From Halobellus ruber (GTDB lineage: Archaea; Halobacteriota; Halobacteria; Halobacteriales; Haloferacaceae), in the NCBI RefSeq assembly GCF_014212355.1, contig NZ_JACKXD010000007.1, forward strand, positions 62,001 to 126,000: a stretch of DNA of 64,000 nucleotides, written 5' to 3'. Shown here piece by piece: positions 18,322 to 26,090 of the stretch; the first letter of the stretch is position 1; every line of letters starts with the position of its first letter. Below the pieces are notes generated by a model. That model was not told where the DNA came from. It ran no database searches and saw nothing but the letters and a program-made list of their open reading frames with translations. A program made the position numbers and the translations under genes.

Positions 18322-19593
18322 ATGAGTGAACCTATGGTCGACGAGCCGGAGGCGATTCCGGAAACGTTACGCGACCGTGACCAGTGGGTGTGTTGGCGGG
18401 AAGAGAAGCGAGACGGCAAACCGACGAAGATTCCGGTGACGCCGGGGGTTGGCGGGTTCGCGTCGTCAACGGATCCCGAGACCTGGACAGGCTTCGAGGC
18501 AGCACTCGACTACACCGAGACAGAGCATGCCGATGGCGTCGGATTCGTGTTTACCGACGACGATCCCATCGTCGGCGTGGATCTGGACGACTGCCGTAAT
18601 CCCGAGACAGATGATGTCGACGACACGGCACTGGACATCATTGATCGACTCGACTCCTATACGGAGGTATCACCGTCCGGGACCGGCTATCATATCCTGA
18701 TTACCGGCACACTCCCAGACGGGCGGAACCGGCGTGGGAGCGTCGAACTGTACGACACGGCACGCTTTTTCACCGTTACTGGCGACCACGTTGAGCGGAC
18801 CCCAACGCACGTTGCACGTCGGCAGGACGCGCTCACAGCGATTCACCGCGAATACGTCCAGGAGGCCGAGCGTGACACAGCACCCGAGTCCGAACAGCGT
18901 GGTGACGCTGACGACCGATCACCGACGAGCGGTGCAGTCAACGTCGACGTTGACCTCGAAGACGAGGACCTCCTCGAAAAAGCGCGAAACGCATCGAACG
19001 GCGAGAAGTTCGAGCGGCTCTGGAACGGGAATACGGCCGGCTACGACAGCCAGTCCGAGGCCGATATGGCGCTGTGTTGTCTGCTAGCGTTCTGGACCGG
19101 CGGCGACCGGACCCAAATGGAGCAGTTGTTCCGCCAGTCGGGATTGATGCGGGAGAAGTGGGACGAGGTCCACTACGCTGACGGGTCGACGTACGGCGAG
19201 AAGACCATCGAACGAGCGATTGCGACCACGTCGGAGTTCTACGACCCGGCCACCGGCGACGACACCGCGGACGCCCACGATCCCGCTGTCGACTCGTCTC
19301 CAGGTGGCGACGCCGGTGACTCGGGGCGAAGCCGTGCGTATCTAGCCGAGAAGAACCGACTGTTGACCGAGCGGGTCGACGAACTCGAAGCGACACTAGC
19401 GGAGAAAGCCGAGCGGATCGACACCCTCGAAGCAGAAATTGAGCGACTCACCGAGGAACTCGCAAGTCGCGACCGAGAGTCAGGGGATTCCCAAGAGGCG
19501 CATACTGTCGATGCTGGTGAGGGTAATAACGAATCCGAGACAGCGTCCGTGTGGGGCCGGACGAAACGGTTGTTCGGAAGTAACTCTAAGTAA
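18322..19593 (+). CDS. Archaeo-eukaryotic primase-like protein (NrS-1-type), plasmid replication
   Basis: 423 residues. The start RDRDQWVCWREEKRDGKPTK is typical of phage/plasmid primase-polymerases of the NrS-1 group. The catalytic pattern follows: acidic GVDLDDCRN near residue 88, a basic SGTGYHILITG near 118 and ELYDTARFFTVTGDH near 140. A helical domain follows (about 215-315), and the last 80 residues are a heptad-rich coiled coil (NRLLTERVDELEATL). It probably primes or extends DNA during plasmid replication or after transfer. No helicase domain is attached. The start is ATG 18322, with ATG 18334 possible. Confidence 0.8.
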   Translation: MSEPMVDEPEAIPETLRDRDQWVCWREEKRDGKPTKIPVTPGVGGFASSTDPETWTGFEAALDYTETEHADGVGFVFTDDDPIVGVDLDDCRNPETDDVDDTALDIIDRLDSYTEVSPSGTGYHILITGTLPDGRNRRGSVELYDTARFFTVTGDHVERTPTHVARRQDALTAIHREYVQEAERDTAPESEQRGDADDRSPTSGAVNVDVDLEDEDLLEKARNASNGEKFERLWNGNTAGYDSQSEADMALCCLLAFWTGGDRTQMEQLFRQSGLMREKWDEVHYADGSTYGEKTIERAIATTSEFYDPATGDDTADAHDPAVDSSPGGDAGDSGRSRAYLAEKNRLLTERVDELEATLAEKAERIDTLEAEIERLTEELASRDRESGDSQEAHTVDAGEGNNESETASVWGRTKRLFGSNSK

Positions 19594-19613
19594 CGGCGAG
19601 ACCGCGACGTAGC

Positions 19614-19643
19614 GTTTATTCTCCCCGAGAGGGGTGACGGGGC
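19614..19643 (+). promoter_or_regulatory. T-box plus stem-loop element, copy 1
   Basis: GTTTATT (19614-19620), then stem CCCC 19623-19626 / GGGG 19639-19642 with loop GAGAGGGGTGAC. It begins 21 bases after the primase stop and ends 23 bases before ATG 19666. Confidence 0.6.
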
Positions 19644-19665
19644 TTCGAACTGCCCCGAGCAACGT

Positions 19666-20127
19666 ATGCATTCCGAGCGACAGCACCAGCGAGACCGAGG
19701 TATTGACCGAGAACCAGCTCAGCCGAACGCATCTACATCTCCCCGGCCCGGCCTTCATTTCTCAGTCCCGAACGACCGGAGCAATGCGTCGATCGTCACC
19801 TTCGTCGAGTGTGTCCTCGTTGAGCTTACGCACGAACACGTCGGAGCCGAGTACAGCTCCTCGAACGTCTGGGGAAAAAAGACACAGTACATCGCCGCTG
19901 ATACGGCCGACGAGACGTTCAGGAAGCGCCATTTCGACGAACGACTCGGATGGCACGAGCAGATGCTTCCTCGTGAGGAGGTTCGTGACAACCTGATCAA
20001 CCGACTCACACGGGCCGTGTCACTGGCGTCGAACCGAAGTCATACTGCTCCTGTCGACCAACCCGATACCTTCCGTGTGAAGCCCCTGCGTCAGCTGCGA
20101 ACCGACTCACAAACTGGCAGTTGTTAA
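19666..20127 (+). CDS. Hypothetical haloarchaeal plasmid protein
   Basis: 153 residues. The first 40 are Arg/Pro/Ser-rich and may be disordered. Residues about 43-115 (SIVTFVECVLVELTHEHVG, KTQYIAADTADETF) look like a folded alpha/beta domain. The family is not recognised. A stem-loop element precedes it, and its TAA stop is formed by the left arm of inverted-repeat copy 2, so that repeat arrived or is kept right at the gene end. Confidence 0.5.
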   Translation: MHSERQHQRDRGIDREPAQPNASTSPRPGLHFSVPNDRSNASIVTFVECVLVELTHEHVGAEYSSSNVWGKKTQYIAADTADETFRKRHFDERLGWHEQMLPREEVRDNLINRLTRAVSLASNRSHTAPVDQPDTFRVKPLRQLRTDSQTGSC

Positions 20128-20165
20128 CCAACAGACGCCCGTGTTTCGGCCGTCGCGTTGGTTAA
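20124..20165. repeat. TTAACCAACA inverted repeat, copy 2
   Basis: TTAACCAACA at 20124-20133 and CGTTGGTTAA at 20156-20165, 22-bp spacer. One arm base differs from the other copies. It overlaps the upstream stop codon. Confidence 0.85.
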
Positions 20166-20225
20166 CATCACCGCGACGGAGACCATCTTCTGTTCCATAC
20201 GGCCAGGTCGTGCTTCCAGCAGTAC

Positions 20226-20256
20226 GTTTGTCGGCGCCAGGAGGCGCGAGGCGCGC
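20226..20256 (+). promoter_or_regulatory. T-box plus stem-loop element, copy 2
   Basis: GTTTGTC (20226-20232), stem GCGCC 20234-20238 / GGCGC 20250-20254, loop AGGAGGCGCGA. Its loop carries GGAGG. The reading frame below opens 29 bases later. Confidence 0.6.
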
Positions 20257-20284
20257 TCAAGTAGCGTGTCCGACCTGATCTCGC

Positions 20285-20575
20285 ATAACTGGTTCAGATG
20301 CAATCGATGATACAGCAGACGATCACGTACAACTCGAAACCAAGCTGATCGAACAAGACCGAGATGCGACCGGCTTCTCGACCGCGGATGTCGACGAAAC
20401 ATCCGCTCAACACCTCGTTGGCGATCTTCTCGAGGACGATGTGGTCATCCCGGTCGCCGAACAACGAGTTCTCGTTCACGAGCCGAGTGGCACGGCGTTC
20501 GACTCTATTACGCAGCTAGCTGTCTTCCACCGAGGCTGGGCGGCGGCTCGTGGCGCCGGTGAGGAGGACGCGTAA
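20285..20575 (+). CDS. Hypothetical protein, apparent ATA start codon
   Basis: An open frame of 96 codons ends at TAA 20573-20575 and overlaps the next ATG by one base. Reading back, an in-frame TGA at 20276-20278 leaves only two codons before ATA 20285, and no ATG, GTG or TTG occurs until far into the protein. The product would read (M)TGSDAIDDTADDHVQL and later DATGFSTADVDE and FDSITQLAVFHRGW, a coherent acidic protein. Either AUA starts translation or the original ATG was lost. Function unknown; coupled to the zinc-ribbon gene downstream. Confidence 0.6.
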   Translation: MTGSDAIDDTADDHVQLETKLIEQDRDATGFSTADVDETSAQHLVGDLLEDDVVIPVAEQRVLVHEPSGTAFDSITQLAVFHRGWAAARGAGEEDA

Positions 20576-20898
20576 TGCAACAGACGCTCTCCGGCTGTGC
20601 GTTCTGCGATGCGCGCCCCAGCTCGGAACTGGGCGACGCCCGCACTTGGGGAACCGACGAGATCGTCACACACCCGATCTGCACGGCGTGTGCGAGACAG
20701 GCAACCGCTGATCCCGAGGACTGCGACCGACACGCGTGCGATAGCTGTGGACTGGTTGTCGACGCCTTTTCAGCCCGTACCTCGTTCCGAGTGCAGCTCG
20801 GCAATCTCGAAGGGACAGTCCGCTTCTGCGCGCGGTGTGCTCCGGATGATCCGGCGACGTATTGGACGCAAGACCTCGAGCCACATCTCGTCGAGTAA
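20575..20898 (+). CDS. Small zinc-ribbon protein
   Basis: 107 residues with three Cys pairs: CAFC near residue 8, CTAC near 37 and HACDSCG near 53, then CARC near 86. These should bind one or two zinc ions. The tail reads DPATYWTQDLEPHLVE. A second copy of that tail, GLATYWTRDLEEHLVQ, survives at 22014-22079, so the gene was once duplicated nearby. The start overlaps the previous stop by one base (TAATG). Nucleic-acid or protein binding is likely; the exact role is unknown. Confidence 0.65.
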   Translation: MQQTLSGCAFCDARPSSELGDARTWGTDEIVTHPICTACARQATADPEDCDRHACDSCGLVVDAFSARTSFRVQLGNLEGTVRFCARCAPDDPATYWTQDLEPHLVE

Positions 20899-21016
20899 CG
20901 GATCATAAACGAGATGGCGAATATGGGTAAACCAGTAATTGCCAGTAACACCCACTAGACCAGAGATTTTTAATACTGCACCCACCTATTTCTCGATAGT
21001 ACTGGGGAGCATCGTT

Positions 21017-21184
21017 ATGTCGAGTCAACGAGATTCCACCGGCGGATCGTCTGCACTTGAGCGGTTCCTGAGCGGTGGCCGCATCGATCCTGAGGACCTC
21101 GGAGAGCCCCCGCTCGCAAACACGGAGGATTCGCTACTCGATCGCGAGCGAATCCACGTCGAGCCCGACACGGACGAGGAGTGA
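21017..21184 (+). CDS. Short antitoxin-like protein paired with PIN protein
   Basis: 55 residues, acidic and probably disordered (SALERFLSGGRIDPEDLGE). Its size, its position just before a PIN-domain gene and its low complexity fit a VapB-type antitoxin whose tail wraps the toxin, although no ribbon-helix-helix DNA-binding part is visible. The TATA-like TTTTTAATA at about 20967-20975 lies some 45 bases upstream, allowing a short leader. The next gene begins four bases after the stop. Confidence 0.5.
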   Translation: MSSQRDSTGGSSALERFLSGGRIDPEDLGEPPLANTEDSLLDRERIHVEPDTDEE

Positions 21185-21188
21185 CTGT

Positions 21189-21734
21189 GTGCACGGAGCG
21201 GACCCAGTTCCAGACCATCCCGATTCAGTAATTTTCCCGGCCGACCACGGCAAAGCGACTGTTTTCCTGGGGAAAGAAGCATTACTCGCACGGTTGACTG
21301 ACCGCCGATCAGCACGGCATCAGGCGGTCATTGATCGCTTCTTTGAACTGAGCCGTGACCAGGCGTTCTACTATACGAATGTCTACGTGCTTGCGGAGGT
21401 CTTTACCAGCGTTCGGTACGGCACGTCGGCTCGCGAGACGGCCCAGTTACAGGCAGATATCGAAGACTCTGCGATCCGGGTCCTGCACGGCAGTGATGAC
21501 TGGAGCAGCACCAATCTATCGAACACGCCGAAGGAGGTCTTTCTGGCTGCAACGCAACTGTATGAAGAACGCGAGAAGATCGTGTTCAACATCACGGAGG
21601 CCACACTCGTTCTTGAAGCAGCTCGCGCCGAGGCTAGCTTCGTCTTCACGTATGATGGGACGATTGCCACGCTCGCGCGAAGTTTCGGGCTTGATGTCCT
21701 TCCGTATTCCATGCCGCACCGCTCGACAGGATAG
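21189..21734 (+). CDS. PIN-domain protein (VapC-like) lacking the usual first Asp
   Basis: 181 residues from GTG 21189. Features of a PIN ribonuclease: an N-terminal strand ATVFLGKEALLARL, the acidic helix VYVLAEVFTS with its conserved Glu, and FVFTYDGTIATLAR with the late Asp. PIN toxins need an Asp right after the first strand (V-x-D-T/S-N/S); here the position reads LGKE, so the metal site may be incomplete or shifted. It probably forms a toxin-antitoxin pair with the preceding gene, possibly inactive. Confidence 0.6.
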   Translation: MHGADPVPDHPDSVIFPADHGKATVFLGKEALLARLTDRRSARHQAVIDRFFELSRDQAFYYTNVYVLAEVFTSVRYGTSARETAQLQADIEDSAIRVLHGSDDWSSTNLSNTPKEVFLAATQLYEEREKIVFNITEATLVLEAARAEASFVFTYDGTIATLARSFGLDVLPYSMPHRSTG

Positions 21735-21793
21735 TCCTCTCTTCTGACACCGGCAACCAGGCTGCTCAGTCACACTAGGGGGTTCCACTCGCT

Positions 21794-22013
21794 TGAAAGC
21801 CCGCAGCCGCTCGGCATCCCGCGCCCCACGCTGCGCTCCTCGTTCCTCCGGTGCTAGCGGGGTCGGGGGACGACCGAGGCGGCCTCGCCCTTTCTGAGTC
21901 CACCAGGAGGTAGGCTGGTTCTCTGAGCGTGATACCCGGTTGGCCGGTGTTTCTCTACGGCCCGCCCCGCTCGCCGCTGCCGCCCTCCGCGTCGCTCGCG
22001 ACTGACCAATCCC
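21794..22013. repeat. About 220-bp GC-rich repeat, copy 1
   Basis: Matches copy 2 at 23768-23999 in order: CTCGGCATCCCGCG, CCACGCTGCGC, a 20-base block CGGCCTCGCCCTTTCTGAGT, TACGGCCCGCCCCGCTCGCC and CCCTCCGCGTCGCTCGCGAC. Neither strand gives a convincing protein. It sits directly against a zinc-ribbon gene remnant, as if inserted into it. Confidence 0.75.
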
Positions 22014-22079
22014 GGCGGCCTCGCGACGTACTGGACGCGCGACCTCGAGGAGCATCTCGTCCAAGAGCTCAGCGAATGA
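22014..22079 (+). pseudogene. C-terminal remnant of a second zinc-ribbon gene
   Basis: Reads GGLATYWTRDLEEHLVQELSE then TGA, close to the tail of the gene at 20575 (DPATYWTQDLEPHLVE). The zinc-binding body is missing and replaced upstream by the GC-rich repeat. Confidence 0.7.
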
Positions 22080-22133
22080 AGAGGACTGGCGGTGTCCGTG
22101 CGTCACCCTCTGGAATATGGGCTGAGCCCGTCA

Positions 22134-22162
22134 TTTAAATACTTGTAGCACGATGGTACTAC
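22134..22162 (+). promoter_or_regulatory. TATA box and palindromic operator of the RHH/PIN pair
   Basis: TTTAAATA at 22134-22141 lies 23-30 bases before ATG 22164. An imperfect palindrome GTAGCACGATGGTACTAC (22145-22162, arms GTAGnAC/GTnCTAC) covers the likely start site, ideal for autorepression by the RHH antitoxin it precedes. Confidence 0.6.
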
Positions 22163-22163
22163 T

Positions 22164-22496
22164 ATGAAATACGCGAGTGTCAGCGTCAAGTTCCCGGTCG
22201 AACTCGATACCGAGATCGAGCGATTCCTCGATGAAACGGGGATCTACACGAATAAGAGCGAGTTCATCAAGGAAGCCTGCCGGTCCCATCTCCGAGAACT
22301 CAATGACGACACGGCGATCGCCGCGCTTCGGTTAGAGCAGCTGCTGGCGCAGGCCGAACAGAGCCGCCAGTCCGATAGCGATATCGACGCAGAGCTCGCG
22401 GCACTCGGGGAGAAAGTCGATGCGGACGACCTCGAACAGGCCGTCGAAGAGGCACGAAAGGAGACGTCCGAGCAGGTGTACGGGTCTGACGCGTGA
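22164..22496 (+). CDS. Ribbon-helix-helix antitoxin (CopG/VapB-like)
   Basis: 110 residues. Residues 1-48 form a classic ribbon-helix-helix: beta strand YASVSVKFPVELDTE, then helices EIERFLDETG and NKSEFIKEACRSHLREL. The acidic C-terminal half (about 55-105) is suited to neutralising the partner toxin. It overlaps the PIN gene by four bases (GTGA). The palindrome at 22145-22162 is the expected autoregulatory site. Confidence 0.85.
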   Translation: MKYASVSVKFPVELDTEIERFLDETGIYTNKSEFIKEACRSHLRELNDDTAIAALRLEQLLAQAEQSRQSDSDIDAELAALGEKVDADDLEQAVEEARKETSEQVYGSDA

Positions 22497-22960
22497 AGAT
22501 CCTCGATACGAATCTGTGGGTCTTCGGGACGTTGCGAACCAACGAGCAGGCGACCGAATTGCTTGCCGCAATCGACCGCGGCGAGACGACATCAGCGATC
22601 AACGCGTATATGATCCAAGAGGCGCTGGCCGCCTTCGACCGGACACAGAGTCTCTCTGCGGCGGACCGTGATACCGTCAAAACGAGGTTTCTGACGCGAC
22701 TCACGCGAATGACAGGGCTCATCGAGGCGCCGTCGAGTCGTGATGTCAGTGAGGCACTCGTACGGGAGCAGCGATCAGCACCCGCAGTACAGACGCTCGC
22801 CCGGGTCTGTGGGATCCAACCCAAGGACGTTCCAATCCTCGTGTTGGCGTTCGAGCACCGTGACCGTGAGCCGACCATTCTCACGAACGACAAATCCTTC
22901 GCCGAGTTCGAGCCAGCCGCGCACTCACTCCCTGAAATCGCCATCGAACACGTTCCCTGA
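22493..22960 (+). CDS. PIN-domain toxin (VapC-like)
   Basis: 155 residues from GTG 22493. The PIN acidic residues are visible: ILDTNLWVFG (first Asp, residues 3-5), MIQEALAAFD with the conserved Glu near 43, PILVLAFEHRD with an Asp/Glu near 125 and ILTNDKSFAEF with the last Asp near 133. Such toxins cut tRNA or rRNA. Translation is coupled to the antitoxin through a four-base overlap. Confidence 0.85.
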   Translation: MKILDTNLWVFGTLRTNEQATELLAAIDRGETTSAINAYMIQEALAAFDRTQSLSAADRDTVKTRFLTRLTRMTGLIEAPSSRDVSEALVREQRSAPAVQTLARVCGIQPKDVPILVLAFEHRDREPTILTNDKSFAEFEPAAHSLPEIAIEHVP

Positions 22961-23060
22961 TGACGCCCCCATCTCGCTACGGCAGTAGCCTCCTGACACC
23001 CGTGTGATAACATAACACTGCCACCATATATTGAAAACGACGGCGGTACTCGGTATCGGT

Positions 23061-23417
23061 ATGGAGTGCCCTGCGTGTGGCGGCCCTATCACGCTGGAAG
23101 TGGGGCCGAATTAGCCGCTCTCAGCATCAGTGGCGGATGCAGTGCTTGCTGCTGACGAAGACGAGCAGATCGTCGTCACCCGACATTGCTGGGCGTGTGG
23201 ATGGAGTGAGGAGCGGTCGGTGTCCATCGACTCCATCGAAATAACCGAGGGAGACACCCACGCTGTCGAGCGAGCTGCGCTTCTCGACGACATCATGACG
23301 GAGGCCACGGCGATTGACGACCTCGCGACGCTCGAAAACGCCCTCGCCGAGGTTCGCCGTCAGCGTCGTCTCGAGACTGCTGGGTCTGGCTCAACTGACG
23401 ACGTCGACGGTGGATAG
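23061..23417 (+). pseudogene. Zinc-ribbon protein interrupted by an in-frame amber codon
   Basis: ATG 23061 gives MECPACGGPITLEVGPN, then TAG at 23112-23114. The same frame continues without another stop for 101 codons: SVADAVLAADEDEQIVVTR, HCWACGWSEERSVSI and onward. The two CxxC pairs of a single zinc ribbon (CPAC and CWAC) therefore lie on either side of the stop. A restart at the GTG at 23130 would lose the first pair. It is a nonsense mutation, a sequencing error, or readthrough. Haloarchaea are not known to use TAG as a sense codon. Confidence 0.7.
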
Positions 23418-23426
23418 GTGCTACTC

Positions 23427-23756
23427 ATGACCGAGACCGACGCGCTTTACGACGTTCGAGAACGGACGAGGGATCCAGCCCACGCATCGGTCGACGACGT
23501 GATCACACTCGTCCTTGAGCGAGCACGGGAGCCGCGTGCCGACCATCATAACGCCCATTTCGATGAGGCTATGACTGCTGTCGTCGATCGATATGGGGCG
23601 GATGCTGTCCGAACCGTCATCCACCGTGTGCTCGTCGAGCACTATCCATTTCGCACAGCCACGGTCAATCTCGACATGCGCAATTTCGATGGTGTTCGGA
23701 TCGGCACGACGGCTGTCTGGACCCTTCGGGAGTTGAACGCGCAGGGAGACGACTGA
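23427..23756 (+). CDS. Hypothetical acidic protein downstream of the interrupted zinc ribbon
   Basis: 109 residues (MTETDALYDVRERTRDP at the start), mostly helical with a C-terminal strand (FDGVRIGTTAVWTL). The family is not recognised. ATG 23427 has GGTG seven bases before it; a GTG at 23418 directly after the previous stop is the alternative. It is probably co-transcribed with the zinc-ribbon frame. Confidence 0.55.
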   Translation: MTETDALYDVRERTRDPAHASVDDVITLVLERAREPRADHHNAHFDEAMTAVVDRYGADAVRTVIHRVLVEHYPFRTATVNLDMRNFDGVRIGTTAVWTLRELNAQGDD

Positions 23757-23767
23757 GACGCGTCTCG

Positions 23768-23999
23768 TAAAAGCCCTCGACCGCTCGGCATCCCGCGACC
23801 CACGCTGCGCGCCTCGCTTCACTCGGTGCTTGCGGGATCGGGGGACGTCCGAGGCGGCCTCGCCCTTTCTGAGTCCACCAGGACGTCAGCTGGATCTCCG
23901 AGCGTCGAGGGCGAATAAGCAGGTGGTTCGATACGGCCCGCCCCGCTCGCCGCGTTCCGCCCTCCGCGTCGCTCGCGACCGACCATTCCGGGCGTGCGG
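23768..23999. repeat. About 230-bp GC-rich repeat, copy 2
   Basis: Second copy of the repeat at 21794-22013, with the same ordered blocks. It leads into the long GC-rich leader of the RPA-like gene. Confidence 0.75.
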
Positions 24000-24169
24000 G
24001 CGCTCTCCACACCGCCCGCGCCCGTTCCGGGCTAAAATGAATGTGCCCTCGACGCCAGCGGGAAAGCGAGAGGGGTTGCGCGGCGTGGCTGCTCACCCCC
24101 CACGCTTTCTCCGCTGGCCGCTCGCTCCGGGCGGGTCGGTGAGCGGTGCTGGTTGGTCGTCCGCCTCGG

Positions 24170-24224
24170 GCGCGCTCTCGCTCGCGCCCACAGGGCGCTC
24201 GCGAAGGCGCGAGCGAGAGCGCGC
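24170..24224 (+). promoter_or_regulatory. Perfect 18-bp GC hairpin in the leader of the RPA-like gene
   Basis: Arm 24170-24187 (GCGCGCTCTCGCTCGCGC) is perfectly complementary to 24207-24224, loop 19 bases. It lies about 100 bases before ATG 24321 in a stretch (24000-24320) with no supported gene. It could act as an RNA leader structure or as a single-strand DNA hairpin. Confidence 0.65.
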
Positions 24225-24320
24225 AGATGGTTCTGTCGGTTGTTGTCGTCGAGGAAATCCGCGATGTTGGAGCATCGCGGTGTCGGGCGCGTGAGCGCCT
24301 TCAGGAACCAGTGAGTTCCA

Positions 24321-25187
24321 ATGTCAAGTAAGAACGTCTCCAGTGAAGTAGTTTCGGTCGATGAACAGGCTTTCGAGAAACACGACGAAGTCGAGGTCGA
24401 CGAGGACGGATTCGAGGTCGTCGACGAGACCCCGGAGTTCCGGGCGACGGTCGACATGGAAGTGCAGGCGAAAGTCGATTCCAACCACCCAGATGCGCGG
24501 GTCGAGGAAGGCCCGGATCACATGTTCGGGAAGACTCTCGAACAGGAGGAGCGCATCGAGGCCCGGGAGGCCGAACTGGAGCACATCAGTGCCCAGGCGG
24601 AACTCAGTCAGCAGGAGGGACGCGCGAGGCGGACGCGGGAGGTCGTCGTCGAGCAGTGTGGCCGGGATGAGCCCAAACCGGTGGAGCGCACGGACCTGCG
24701 AGAGAAGCTGACGCAAGAGGAACTCGCGGAGGTCAACGAGCAGGCGATGCGGATCAGCGACGAAGTGCAAGGCGGCTGGTCGAGAGCAGTCGTCGCGAGG
24801 CAGTTGGCCGAGAAGGTGCAACGCGGAGAGGACGTGACGAAGGCAGTGCTGGAGACGTTGGAGGAACTGAAGGCGGTCCCCGGTGCAATCGTGCCCATCG
24901 CGGATGTGCCGGACGTGTCGGTCGGAGAGGTGACGGTCGAAGGAACTATCGAGACCCTCTGGGAGCCTTCCTCCACAAGCATCCAGCAAGTCGGGCTGAT
25001 AGCGGATGATAGCGGGAAAATCAAGTTCACCTGCTGGGAGAAATCGCAGCAGACGGTAGTGCAGGAAGGTCAGACAGTGCGGTTCAGGGCAGCAGCCAAG
25101 AACTGGTACGAAGGCCGGTGCTCAATCGCGCTGACCAGGTGGTCTCAGATCGAGTTCCCGGAGCGCGGTCGGTGGTGGGAAGAATAG
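24321..25187 (+). CDS. RPA-like single-strand DNA-binding OB-fold protein
   Basis: 288 residues. The N-terminal 190 are acidic and helical (VSVDEQAFEKHDEVEVDEDG at the start; QEELAEVNEQAMRISDEV in the middle). Residues about 200-288 form an OB-fold: VGEVTVEGTIETLWEP, GLIADDSGKIKFTCW, and the tail SIALTRWSQIEFPERGRWWE. Plasmid-borne haloarchaeal proteins of this type are annotated as RPA-related or DNA-binding. It could coat single-stranded plasmid DNA during replication or transfer. ATG 24321 follows a long structured leader. A remnant of a second copy's tail lies at 42072-42221. Confidence 0.75.
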   Translation: MSSKNVSSEVVSVDEQAFEKHDEVEVDEDGFEVVDETPEFRATVDMEVQAKVDSNHPDARVEEGPDHMFGKTLEQEERIEAREAELEHISAQAELSQQEGRARRTREVVVEQCGRDEPKPVERTDLREKLTQEELAEVNEQAMRISDEVQGGWSRAVVARQLAEKVQRGEDVTKAVLETLEELKAVPGAIVPIADVPDVSVGEVTVEGTIETLWEPSSTSIQQVGLIADDSGKIKFTCWEKSQQTVVQEGQTVRFRAAAKNWYEGRCSIALTRWSQIEFPERGRWWEE

Positions 25188-25205
25188 GGAGTCGAGGCAA
25201 CCCTC

Positions 25206-25211
25206 TTTTTT
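25206..25211 (+). terminator. T-run terminator after the RPA-like gene
   Basis: TTTTTT 19 bases after the stop codon, preceded by a GC-rich stretch. Archaeal transcription commonly ends at such T tracts. Confidence 0.5.
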
Positions 25212-25354
25212 ACTGTGTGCCGGACCGGCCCTAACCCCGCCGCCCCACCCTCCGCTCCGTGCTCGCTCCCTACGGTCGCTGCGCGCGCAGCCACGACCGT
25301 TCTCAACAGCGGAGGGGCGACTTCAACACCTCACAACCAGATGACGCAGGTCGT

Positions 25355-25385
25355 GTTTATTCGCGCCGGCGAGGGGTGCAACGCG
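25355..25385 (+). promoter_or_regulatory. T-box plus stem-loop element, copy 3
   Basis: GTTTATTC (25355-25362), weak stem GCG/CGC closing a GGCGAGGGGTGCAA loop. GAGGGGTG lies seven bases before ATG 25386, a good Shine-Dalgarno position. Confidence 0.5.
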
Positions 25386-26015
25386 ATGTCAACCGACTCA
25401 TCCGAGTACCACGATTTCGATGCGTGGTTCGCCGGCTTCTTCGACGGCGAAGGCTGTATCCGCATCTCGATTGCCGACCGAGAGCGGTACAGTACTGGCT
25501 TTGAACTTACACCAATGGTCCGAATCACCCACGAACAGCTGACTGGAACTCTCGACGCAGAAGGCTGGATTGGCGTGAAAGTAGACCAGAATAGTGAGTA
25601 TCGAGTCGACCATCGACTTCAGCCGCAGATCGAGGTCACCGAGACGTATCGTGACCACCTGATGGAGGCGCTCTGTGCGTACTGTGATGCTCACGACGTG
25701 AACTGTCATGTGTCGAGTCTCGAATCCAACGAGAACCGGAGCGACCAGTACATCTGGGGCGTGCAGGGTATCAGCAATACACGGACGCTCCTGACCCCGC
25801 TCCGCGATCAGTTCATCGTCAAGCGCGAGCAGGTCGATCTCCTCCTTGACGAGATTCTGCCCCGGATGGACCAGGGCGTGCATCACGAGAAAGAAGGCTT
25901 TCTTGAACTGATGTACTACGTCGACCGGTTCAACTCGTACAAGGGCGGCAGGCGAGGGCAATACACACTCGAGTATTTCGAGGAACTCTGGGGGATGGAG
26001 TACTCACCGAAGTAG
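25386..26015 (+). CDS. LAGLIDADG-type homing-endonuclease-like protein
   Basis: 209 residues. FDAWFAGFFDGEGCIRISIA at residues 11-30 is a LAGLIDADG motif (A-G-F-x-D-G/A-E-G) with the metal-binding acidic residue. Beta strands and a second, weaker half (about 110-200) complete a fold seen in homing endonucleases and in related haloarchaeal regulators. It stands free, not inside an intron or intein that I can detect. ATG 25386 is chosen because the stem-loop element with GAGGGGTG ends right before it; a longer open frame upstream crosses that element. Confidence 0.7.
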   Translation: MSTDSSEYHDFDAWFAGFFDGEGCIRISIADRERYSTGFELTPMVRITHEQLTGTLDAEGWIGVKVDQNSEYRVDHRLQPQIEVTETYRDHLMEALCAYCDAHDVNCHVSSLESNENRSDQYIWGVQGISNTRTLLTPLRDQFIVKREQVDLLLDEILPRMDQGVHHEKEGFLELMYYVDRFNSYKGGRRGQYTLEYFEELWGMEYSPK

Positions 26016-26090
26016 TCAGATTGAGCTCGACTCAGTACGTGCTTCGGTATACGCGCTCCCAAGACGAGGAAGGTGAGCGTGCAGCGTGAG

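Noticed and set aside
23112-23114. TAG read as pyrrolysine
   Set aside because: No pyl genes are visible and haloarchaea are not known to use the system; nonsense mutation or error is simpler.
25215-25385. N-terminal extension of the LAGLIDADG protein
   Set aside because: The extension is Pro/Ala/Cys-rich, unlike the rest, and would be translated across the stem-loop element. ATG 25386 has a good ribosome-binding sequence.
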